NCBI GenBank assembly: GCA_034401795.1
Contig: CM067371.1
Coordinates: 80,106,402 to 80,170,401 of the forward strand
Direction: 5' to 3'
Length of the DNA: 64,000 nt
Origin: Chaetoderma sp. LZ-2023a
Lineage: Eukaryota > Mollusca > Caudofoveata > Chaetodermatida > Chaetodermatidae
The first letter of the stretch is position 1; each line of letters starts with the position of its first letter. The translations under genes were made by a program, and so were the position numbers. The notes under the pieces were generated by a model. That model saw nothing but the letters and a program-made list of their open reading frames with translations, was not told where the DNA came from and searched no databases. Positions 1 to 9,066 of the stretch are shown in pieces.

Positions 1-144
1 TATAGACGGTGAGTCTAATAAGTTGTTACAAAAGTATACATATACGCATCCAACCTTTAGTGCCTCGCACCACATTACCATAAGTTTCACCATTCGCTGT
101 TAAAACCAGAAGACCCGGGAAGCAGCAAAATCCTATGAAGTGAA

Positions 145-1510
145 TTGGAATGAACTATTTCTTCGAAAAAATGTCACCGATTTTGGGGTACTTTAATAGA
201 CAAACTAAAGACTGGAAAAGATTAGTTCATCCCAGTAAAACGTTTAAATGCTAACAAAAAACCCAAACCCATTTGGATGAATAACAAAGCTTTATTAAAA
301 GTCAAATACAAAAAAGTACCATGGAAGGCGTTTATGAACAGCCACAATCCTACTGACTATGCCCATTACTATAAACTCAGGAACCAAGCCCGTAGAGCTA
401 CACGACAGGCTGTTAAAGAATTTGAGAAAAATATTGCTAACGAATCCAAGTCTAACCCTAATGCCTTCCATAAATATGTTAAGAGTAAACTATCAGGGAT
501 TTCTGATCTGGTGCATGAAAGAGGAATTGCGGCAACAGATGTCGAAAAGCAGGCGTGCTAATTGGGTTCTTTGTAAGTGTCTTCATGAGGGAAGACGGGG
601 AGTCTGTTCACTGTAGCCAACACCCAGTCAACGAGCCATTAGATGAAATTCACCTAGCAACAAGACAAATATGACTAAAGCCAAGCAACTTTAAGACGAA
701 TAAGTCAGCAGGGGCCCGATTATATCCATCCATGCATACTAAACGATCTATGTGACTCACTGACAACTCCACTGTTAATTATACTATCCAAGTTCATGAA
801 TGAAGGCAATATCGCCGACACCTTGCGACAAAGCAATATTACACCAGTAAAAGCCCAGCTGGAAACCATCGACCGATCAGCCTTACATCCATTTGTTGTA
901 AGGTGATGGAGTCAATTGTAAGGGATGCAATCATCCACGACAGGACACAAAACAACTTCTTTTCAGACCAGCAGCATGGATTTAGGGAAGGGCATGCCTG
1001 TATGACCCAGTTGATCTCGGTTATGGAAACATGGACAGAACTACTTAATCACCAAGCCTGTACTGACATGATCTACTCTGGACAGAATGCATTTGATGCC
1101 ATACCCATGCCAGATTAATAAACAAACTCTACGGCTGTGGCATTAGTGGCAAACTCTTGTCCTGGGTCAAAGCCTTTCTCAGAGATCGACATCAGTGAGT
1201 ATATGCATCAACAGAACATATTCAGCATCAGCAAACGTTGTTAGCCGAGTTCCACAGGGCAGTGTCTTGGGACCAATTCTGCTCCTGATATATATTAATG
1301 ACTTCCCAGATGTTGTTACCAGTTAGATAAAGTTATTCGCCGATGAGACAAAATAGTTCTGTGAAATTGCAACTAAAGCCGACTGCCAGGCACTACAGTC
1401 TGATATAGATAACCGTCAACTGTGGTCTGACCGCTGACTCCTAAAATACCACCCACAGAAATGCAAGGTGGTAAGGATTGGTACAGATCACCCACCACAT
1501 GTTTACTAGG
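145..1510 (+). pseudogene. Non-LTR retrotransposon fragment (post-EN linker and reverse transcriptase), broken
   Basis: Pieces of a LINE-type polyprotein can be followed through several frames. At 277-561 an open segment contains a basic linker (HYYKLRNQARRATRQAV, then NPNAFHKYVKSKLSG), which is typical of the stretch between endonuclease and RT. From about 860 to 1110 an RT part follows (HGFREGHACMTQLISV, normally just before motif A). Near 1120-1310 further RT pieces are readable in a third frame: a loop matching LYGCGISGKLLSWVKAFL, then VPQGSVLGP. At least three frameshifts and several stops make it dead. No poly-A tail or target duplication could be set. The clade (Jockey/CR1/L2-like) is inferred only from general resemblance. 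Confidence 0.8.
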
Positions 1511-1534
1511 GAAGTAGGCTTCAGAACTTGTATA

Positions 1535-1941
1535 CGGAATTTTGATTGGTAAATTTTTCTGGTGGCCATCAGATTTCCCCGAAATCCTTTAAAATGCTAG
1601 TCTTTCTTAATCAATGAACAGATTTCAATGAGACGTGAGTGGAATGATCCTATGGTGATCGACTTCAAGTGTTCTAATGAGAATTTTGATTTGTCAATTT
1701 TTTCGGCAGTCATCTTGGATTTTCCAGACATTTTTCAGCAGCTTTTAAATCATTACTAATACTTAATTAATGGCTAGATTTCAACCAAACTTAGGTGAAA
1801 CGATCCTATGTCGAGAACCTTCAAGAAATAAAGTGGGAATTTTGATTGGTCAATTTCTTTTGTGGCCATCTCGAATTTAAATGCAAATGGTCCAAATGCT
1901 ACTAGTCCAGGTGTGCGTCACAGGCCCTTGGTCCTCTTGTT
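1535..1941 (+). repeat. Degenerate ~170-bp tandem repeat family with a conserved right end
   Basis: Units contain a phrase like TTTTGATTGGTCAATTTTT followed by GGTGGCCATC and recur two to three times. The block ends in a conserved terminus (AGGTGTGCGTCACAGGCCC, then CTCTTGTT). The same terminus recurs at about 36450-36487, 50110-50150 and 50225-50260, so it looks like the right end of a dispersed element rather than unique DNA. The same body repeats occupy 35290-36480. Confidence 0.6.
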
Positions 1942-3357
1942 TTGTATTGCACTGCAATTTCAGCCTTTGCAGTAGCTTCCAGTCAAATTAATTTCTCAAC
2001 TGATTTCTTAGATCTCTTGAATTGAGGTATGGGGAATTCATATATGTGAAACAGAAAGGGTTAAATGTCCACTTCTTTCCAAAGGATTGGCCATGCAATG
2101 AAGAGGACACGATTATGATAGTTGCATAGTGCATTCAGGAGACTACAACTGACATGACTGAGGCGACCACATTTTAGAACAAGTGGCAACTACTTATTGG
2201 TTAACCATCCAACTGTTTCAACCTATACCAACCAACCCACTTTAGAAACAGAGTTTTGAAATGAGTATACATTGTTTTTATAAATAACATGTTATGAGAT
2301 GCAGTGGTGTAGTACTGTGTACTTAGTTGTTTGCTCAAAAAGCATTTTGGGTTCAAGAAATATAGTGGAAAGTGGCACTCCAGCTGTATCTATTATGCAT
2401 AATTATGGAAACAGGAACTAAAGTAAACCTAGTGTTCAACATTTAGACATGATTTCTATGAAAGCAGCCGTTTATTCAGCAAGCTTTTCTCAAAAAGTAG
2501 ATAAAAACCTAATCTCTTATATAGGATTATAAGTGACTCTGTCCCGTCGCGACAATATGTCCCTTCAGCGACAATAAGTTCACTTATAAGATATAATAAT
2601 GGATTTTTTTATTTGTATAATTCAGAAGTAGTGGTTTCCAGAACATCTTGAATCCCAAACTATAATAGAATTAGTGGTTTCATTTCAAGATGTTTAGTTA
2701 TAACAAAATCGTGAGAAAAATAGTTAACAAAATGTCGCGAGGGGACATTTGCTACATGCTTTTTGCAACATTGAAATTGGTCATTCCTAGTCATTTCCTG
2801 AAACAATTTCAAATCATAAGCTATATCATACTACTAACCTAAGACTTGCTACACATCAATAAATAAAAGTTCCATCCTAGTTTGGTAAAGCATATGAGAG
2901 TTGGAAATTTATGATAAATCTGTCCCCTCCACGACAAAGAAAATTAACAACATATACAAGTAAACTAATTTTTCAACAGGAAACAGGTGAAATACATTGA
3001 AAATACTTATAGATATAGAAATAAAGATATTCTGGTATATAAATACTTCAATTACAATGGAATTTTGAGAATGTGCTGTGGGAATCGACAAGTTACAAAT
3101 GAACTTTGGTTCTATTGCTCTTAAATGTCTCATGTGCTGCTTTGTGAAAATAAAACAAACAGAGCGATATGAAATTGAGAAGACTGAAACACTGTAATCC
3201 AACTCCATGATGCCAATTCCAGATTTTGTTGAAAACCTATAGGCAAATTTGCACACAAGATGAGGTATCATTAATCTACATATACTAGAATCCAACCCAA
3301 GTTACACTCTTTTCATAGCTCTGTTGAATTTGGTTTCACAGAAAGATATCACCCTGT
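1942..3357. other. AT-rich stretch with no supported gene
   Basis: No recognisable coding region or RNA gene is visible. A 128-codon minus-strand ORF (2909-3295) has no recognisable motif and looks like chance in AT-rich DNA. A short motif built from TGTCCC and GCGACA recurs at about 2540, 2560, 2733 and 2920. Confidence 0.5.
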
Positions 3358-3360
3358 TGC

Positions 3361-3418
<58 letters not shown>

Positions 3419-3437
3419 GTTGTTGTTGTTGTTGTTG
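3358..3437. repeat. (ATT)n / (GTT)n microsatellite
   Basis: About 20 ATT units pass directly into about six GTT units. Downstream to about 3600 the DNA is rich in GTG/GAT triplets, a decayed extension of the same tract. The poly-leucine ORF across it is an artefact of the repeat. Confidence 0.97.
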
Positions 3438-3599
3438 AGAACAATGGTGATAGTAGTGACGGTGGTAATGGTAGTGATAGTGACGATGATGGTTCTAATG
3501 CTAATGCCTGTGTTTACATGTTGTAGATGTTGCTGTTATTTTTATTGTCGATATTGATTACTATAGTGACAATAGATGAAGACCAAGTTGATGATAATA

Positions 3600-4072
3600 G
3601 TGATTTCTCTGGTGCCCATTTTGTATCTGATTTCTAAAAATTTCTTGAAATTCATTGAAACACCACTCATCCTCAAGTAATGCCCCGACTTCAACAAAAC
3701 GTTAATGAAAGGATTCGATGGTGATGGGCATCAGCACTTCTCGTAGGAATCTTGATTTATCCAACCTTGCTGAGGTCCGTCCTGCACTTTCTGAAAATTC
3801 TCTAAAACGTATCTCCGATATCACTTGAGCATCTTTGTCCATATTTTGCCACAAGGATCATGCAGTGGCGGGCTCCAGAGGCTCATCAGATTTTTTAAGC
3901 TCTCTGAATCAATGAAAGGTCGAGTCAATTTTAATTAAAGTGATGATGATGCTGATGATTATCATAATAATCATTAATGCTAGTAATAGTTGTGATGCTA
4001 CGTGTAAAATACCTATAAAATGTTAATAATTATAATAGTGATGATCATGATAATATTGATGGTAATTGTATT

Positions 4073-4077
<5 letters not shown>
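3600..4077. other. Non-coding DNA, fragments of a dispersed repeat
   Basis: At 3600-3930 there are phrases resembling the retro-repeat body seen at 1535-1900 (GAATCTTGATTTATCCAAC; a decayed 'gaccatcttggatt'-like phrase). The remainder is ATG/AAT-rich sequence leading into a microsatellite. No gene is supported. Confidence 0.4.
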
Positions 4078-4126
<49 letters not shown>

Positions 4127-4127
4127 T
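4078..4127. repeat. (AAT)n microsatellite with adjacent poly-C
   Basis: About 16 AAT units, followed after a short spacer by a C10 tract at about 4141. Confidence 0.97.
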
Positions 4128-4317
4128 GAAGGAGGAAGGCCCCCCCCCCACCCCGGCCCTTCCCTACCCACAACGTGACGAGTAGAAAGCATATACTTCT
4201 ATGCAATGCATCAACTAATTGAAAGACACTAGGTGAAATGTTAATGTTTCGTTAGTATGTTTGTTTCTGTTATAATGTTGACTGCCTGTTATACTGTTCT
4301 TTTGTCTTATATATATA

Positions 4318-4494
4318 ATTGGAATTGAATTGAATCAGCAATTATTTGGCTGAATGATATTTACAGTATATATTGTGCATTATGTAAGTGGGTCTATGGT
4401 ACATAGGCTATGCCTCTAATGGACTCCCTATCTGCACAATATATACTGCAAATATCATTCAGCCAAATAATTGCAGATTCAATTCAATTCCAAT
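4318..4494. repeat. Foldback element, 62-bp arms with a ~53-bp loop
   Basis: The left arm (4318-4379, starting ATTGGAATTGAATTGAATC) is an almost perfect reverse complement of the right arm (4433-4494). Only a few mismatches or one-base offsets are seen. Such long, fresh arms suggest a young MITE-like palindrome or a hairpin RNA source. No flanking target duplication was identified. Confidence 0.9.
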
Positions 4495-5582
4495 TCACTC
4501 TATGTACTTATCAGCAACAACATGCACCATGAGAAAATGTCATAAGTACTTTTTATTGGTGATATCTTGTCAGGGATGCCGTCAAGGGTAAAGGAACTTA
4601 GAACTTTTTGAGACAATTCAAAATCAATTATGTAATGTCTATCTCCCATTCAGGCACTTCCAGAAAAAACCTTGAGAAACAATCGAGGGATGCAACTTAA
4701 AATGCGCCCTTGGATGAAATCGGAAATGAAAATGAAGCTCTAAGTTTTCTTGGAATATAAACTGTTTATTTCAAATGACTCTACAAGTTATAGCAGTGTT
4801 GTGTTCACTGAGTGGTAAAATTTAAAATACACATGTACGTATGTTCACTAGTCTTTATTCATTTACTTATCTCCTGTTAATGTTCAGGCATTTTTAGCCT
4901 AGAAGCTTAAGTTGTTTCATGGTTTTTCATATTTATAGATACTAGGAACCTTCACAACAGACGTTTTCGATAGATTTACTTTTCAACTGTTTTAGCCTAT
5001 AAATTATTGTGCCAATTATAACCTTGGCACTTATTTTATTTTTATGCGCCGATGACTAAAATGCATGGGTCAGACCTAAATCAATTTTAGCTATTTTCTG
5101 TGATACCTCGGCTAGTGCCCATTTTAAACTGTTCATTCTTTGCAATCATTATTAAATTAAAATAATATCCACTCGCCAAACTTAACATTAGAGACGTTTA
5201 ATAGCGCATAACATACAAATAGTTCTTAATAGCAACACAGCTTCACTAGTGACCGTTTCCGTGCCAAAACTAAGACACAGGATTCTGCTTAGATCTAACT
5301 GATTAGAAGCTCAGATAATTCGGTTAAGAAATAGGAAATAGAAGCCGCTGCCGATATATTAAAAAGTGGTCCGATTGCATAGGCCACAAAATGTGTGTTA
5401 ATACCATGCAAAATGAGCTTACTGAAACAATAAACAGCCAGCCCAGCCGTTTGCTTCCATTGTGCTTAATTCCGGCTGATCTGGCCACCACTAATTGTAC
5501 TTCCTTCCTTCAGTTTGGTTGGGCCGAGTTTTGAAATCACGGGGATTTCTTGAAAGCTCCAATCTAAACAGAGATTTCATAC
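4495..5582. other. Flank of the giant LTR, no gene seen
   Basis: Mostly AT-rich with no coding signature. The last ~120 bases before the LTR are less AT-rich. The five bases just before the LTR are CATAC, the expected position of a target-site duplication, but no matching copy exists at the other end because the 3' LTR is rearranged. Confidence 0.5.
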
Positions 5583-5994
5583 TGTAGTTCATATCGACTG
5601 GACAGGTACCGGCCATACCAGCCAAGCTGGGTACGCGCCACTCGTCCTGGATTCGTTCCCTGAACACGCCCCCCCCCCTAGGTAGTGCCATAAGCGTATA
5701 TGGGCCTATGAGATAGATCATGTTATAAAAACGACTACGTTCGTTAAAGTGCATAGTGCACATGCGGGCGTTTAAATGCTATTTTTGACAGAGCGTGTGG
5801 TTTACGATCAAGATAGGATGACGCTTTTAGTGTACCGAGGCGGCACAATGTAATCCTTTTTAATCACCTGTTCCCACCGAATCTGGCATTAATCAAGACC
5901 AGAATTCGACGGGCTTTCCAAATCTGTAAACCATTTCAAAATCGGTTAAGAAATCCACGGAAAACCCCTTTTGATTATCTTCAAAATTTTGCCG

Positions 5995-6138
5995 TGACGT
6001 CATAACCACATGTACGCAGAACTTCTAGAATGTTCTAGAACATTCGACTGCGTTATTATTAGCTACGCGCTGATTGGCTGTTGCTCGACCGATGATTGGC
6101 TGGAACCTGCGCCTGTGACGTCACGAGTAGTATAAAAG
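5995..6138 (+). promoter_or_regulatory. LTR promoter: CRE, HSE, two CCAAT, CRE, TATA
   Basis: In order: TGACGTCA (5995-6002), a five-unit heat-shock element (6023-6045), two inverted CCAAT boxes in a repeated GATTGGCTG (6072-6080 and 6094-6102), a second TGACGTCA (6116-6123), and TATAAAAG (6131-6138). Transcription should start near 6160, running toward gag. The same order occurs, mirrored, in the inverted LTR. Confidence 0.85.
6023..6045. promoter_or_regulatory. Perfect five-unit heat-shock element
   Basis: Five strictly alternating units TTC-GAA-TTC-GAA-TTC, each separated by two bases, over 23 bp. This is the textbook HSF trimer site with no mismatch. The copy at 22507-22529 is also perfect although the surrounding LTR has diverged. 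Confidence 0.93.
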
Positions 6139-8099
6139 GAGACGAGATCCAGAGCTCAGGAGAATCCTCGGCCAGGGGCCAAATTGGCTGGCCCTGTGTT
6201 AGCTATGATCAGCATGACAGGCATTTTAGATATTGTTCACTAATATATCAAGAACTAATTCGGAACACGAACTTGCGGTGAGGCCTTTCCCGGCCTGAAA
6301 ATGTGATTCTACAGATGTAGAGGCAGCGATGTTCTTTGGTGGATGACTCGCCGGACATGCCAGCCACGCCAAAAAGTGGTTATTTAGCCGTCCCCACACT
6401 GGTGTCGTGCAGGTTTATCTAAACTTTTCGACCACAGCAAGTAAACTTTGGTCAGTACGTCTTTGGGTTGTTGTCAACTTCCATACATACCATCAGTGTA
6501 CGGGAACCTTTCGTCACAGCAGTAATGTTATTGTATCTCTTGCTGACTACTCGTTAGACATTCTATATGGTGATTACAGTCCTGAGTTCGATCCGCTCCC
6601 ATCATGAGCTGCTTGCGGGAATCCTGTTTGCGGAAACAAACCTGTGGGAACTTTCCAGCTTCCAGGGAATGCATCAACTCACGTCAACCTAAGAGTGACG
6701 TATCAATTTCAGTAACACGATAGCCCAGGTTTAAGAATGGCTACCGATTATTCAAGTAACTATACTTAACATTTTAATTATTCTGTTAATTATATTTTTG
6801 ATAATCATATCGGATCTGTATAAACGGTCCCGATGACTAAAAGGCACCGCAATGGTCTTAGGACCGCTAGTTATAATTTCTGTATCTGTTTATAGTTATT
6901 CTTATTTTCTGTAAGGTGTTTTTGCTAACTGCACCGTAGTAGGTTCCTTAACCTGTACCATAGATATATTATTCTGATCATTTCACACTGTATTGATTGT
7001 TCTGGTTAGTTTATATATGGCCAGTGGCCATTAGGTCATATGTTTTGTTTATTTGTAGAAAATATAAGACTGCAGTGCACGTAGGCAACACTATACAGCA
7101 ACATTTATATATGCAGCACTTTCTCCTGCCACCAACAATTTTTCACTGAGGTCGCTGTCCGTGCTATAACTCCGTTTAGCCCGGCATGCTACCGACTAAA
7201 AACCTTTTCTATTCAGCTCGATAGGATAGGTACAAATGATTAGAGACAATTTCTTCGTTAGGAAACACGTAGTGTACGCATCTTTTCTGGTAGTTGCGAT
7301 AATTTAGCCCCTCACTCCAGCAAGGTTGTGTAAGATTGGCCAAAATACCTAAAGGGCCTCATATTTCTAAGTTATTGTCTCTCTTCATGTTCCACTAAGC
7401 CTTATGGCTTCTTAATTGTTTGGATGTCCCTATCCGTACCATGGACTGATCCGTCCCTGGGAAACTATTGGGGTTTCCGAGCGGTCATGGCCAGGGTGTG
7501 GTGTCACACACATTTCCCATGTATCTTCGGATACTTAGTAGTTAGCACCTTTGCCAATGTAGGAAAGCACTGTGAAAACATGTCTTAATTATTATTTTCT
7601 TTTATCTGCTGAACAATCCTCCCGCATCGCAGTGCATAGCTGGGCAACTTGTGTTTAAACCTAACGACAGGTTAAAAAGTTAGTTCCATAGGACCTGTTG
7701 ACGGGCGAGATGCGAATCCCCACCGAATTCCATAACAATATCTGGGCATGATATTCAGATCTGCCACGCCCTCACGGGAAGGGCATTTACGGTGGGTATT
7801 CATCTCTCTTACCCCCACCATAACGATAGATCAGTTGCCTAAAATGCTTTTGTGAAAAGTAACCAATGTCCTGTGCCGTTTTATGTGGTTACGGAGCGAG
7901 ATGTCCAGATTCTTATCCAGTTCGGAGATCTTACTAAGTAACATGTATGCATGCTGTCTTCAGTATTGATGTCTTAGGCCATCTGTTCTCAATGACAGCC
8001 GTATCTAAAAGCTAGGTAGACGGCAGCCATTTGCGGCCTAAAATAATTCTTGTCTCTAAAAACTAAATATTAGGTTACGCATTGAAGATGGCCTGACTA

Positions 8100-8105
8100 A
8101 ATAAA
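8100..8105 (+). terminator. Candidate LTR polyadenylation signal AATAAA
   Basis: AATAAA is kept in the same LTR position in the inverted copy (TTTATT at 20287-20292). If used, the R region would be roughly 2 kb long. This is inference from a single hexamer. Confidence 0.45.
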
Positions 8106-8762
8106 AGGGGCAACTACTAATTCAGCATACTGAGAATTACATAAGACGGTGATGTGGGAATCCTTCGGGAATCGTTCGTCCCGTCTTCAGGTAAAACAGC
8201 ACGCAACCTTATAGTCATAATCTCACTAGGTATGGTCTTTTCTTTACAGCATTTTGGTTAAATATTAGAGTGGGCCCCTTTTGAGCACTACTCTTCTCCC
8301 GCTTTAAGCAGTGGTGACATTTTCCTGTGCCAGAGGCCCACGCGAGGCACTTGCCTCTCGCAAGGATTCAGTGACGACGGTCCATGCGAGGATAATACTC
8401 CTCACCCAAACTAGCACTAGGAGTAGTACTCGTGTGAGGCATATGAATTTCCGTCAACACAAAGATAATTTTCTTTCCTTTCAGCTGAGAGGTATAAAAG
8501 CTTATATTAAGTTAATTAGTTAAGTCTCGTGTATGGGAGCCTCCCTTGCGGGGATACCTCTGCAGACCTATGAGTCTGTATGGTACCTCCGGAAGCACCA
8601 CGTTTAAAAGTTCATCAGGCTGTCTCTATGTCTTGTATTTTCGTATGCTCATTATTTTTATCTAGCATATTTGATGGTCTGTTTAGGTAAAACTATTGTA
8701 TAGACTTATTTTAATTAGGTCACCAAATCAAATTTTGTAAGTCGATAGATCACGAAATTGCT

Positions 8763-9017
8763 ATGGACAGGCATACTGGTGACACAAACTCTTGGGATGA
8801 GACTGTTGTGTTTAATGTTCGCGACGATGGTCGCACGGCCCCACCAGAACGATTGAGTTCCACCGGCCTTAGGAGCCAGTCTCTGTTACCTGTAGGGCAG
8901 TATCGTACAGGATCCATCACCCCAAGACCAGAAGCTAACCAGCGTCATCATTCGTCGTGCACTTGCGGCGAGGCGAGTCGGCATCAGACACTGGAACGAA
9001 CTGACACTACCCCATGA
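8763..9017 (+). CDS. Small ORF at the 3' end of the LTR, frame partly shared with the inverted copy
   Basis: An 84-codon ORF begins with MDRHTGDTN and contains STGLRS, ANQRHHSSC and an Arg-rich, Cys-containing tail. The inverted LTR copy encodes the same MDRHTGDTN start. It has a 2-base indel soon after, and then shares STGLRS..., ANQRHHSSC and the following ERxDTT in one frame. There the frame reads on past the LTR end. In this copy a TGA at 9015-9017, aligned with CGA in the other, closes it. It may be the start of a leader or Gag protein initiated inside the LTR, or a chance ORF. No domain is recognised. Confidence 0.35.
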   Translation: MDRHTGDTNSWDETVVFNVRDDGRTAPPERLSSTGLRSQSLLPVGQYRTGSITPRPEANQRHHSSCTCGEASRHQTLERTDTTP

Positions 9018-9025
9018 GCTACAAG

Positions 9026-9032
9026 TGGCGCC
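9026..9032 (+). other. Primer-binding-site core (TGGCGCC)
   Basis: TGGCGCC begins after a two-base spacer downstream of the LTR's terminal CA, where a tRNA-primed LTR retrotransposon keeps its PBS. The match after the first seven bases is not extended here, so the priming tRNA is not assigned. The minus-strand LTR has no good equivalent next to it. Confidence 0.7.
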
Positions 9033-9066
9033 TGATGTGCGGCCCGAAGAACATCATTATTAACTC

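Larger units (their letters stand above)
5583..9023 (+). mobile_element. Giant 5' LTR (3441 bp) of a Ty3/gypsy-type retrotransposon
   Basis: The boundaries are TGTAG at 5583-5587 and CTACA at 9019-9023, a perfect 5-bp inverted terminus with TG...CA ends. A primer-binding-site core starts three positions after the last LTR base. The start is independently set by loss of similarity with the inverted copy at 22973, and the end by loss at 19371. Within it lie a compact promoter (5995-6138), a conserved AATAAA (8100-8105) and a small ORF near the 3' end. By inference, U3 is about 5583-6160 and the transcribed LTR part (R+U5) about 2.9 kb, very long for this superfamily. Identity to the other copies is roughly 85-93% over the stretches I compared by eye. 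Confidence 0.85.

Noticed and set aside
2909-3295. 128-codon minus-strand ORF
   Set aside because: No motif, AT-rich composition, no splice or repeat context supporting a gene.
3324-3557. Poly-leucine ORF
   Set aside because: Translation of an ATT/GTT microsatellite.
5995-6160. A real hsp70 gene promoter with a downstream hsp70 gene
   Set aside because: No hsp70 coding sequence follows, and the promoter lies within a repeated LTR at two places.
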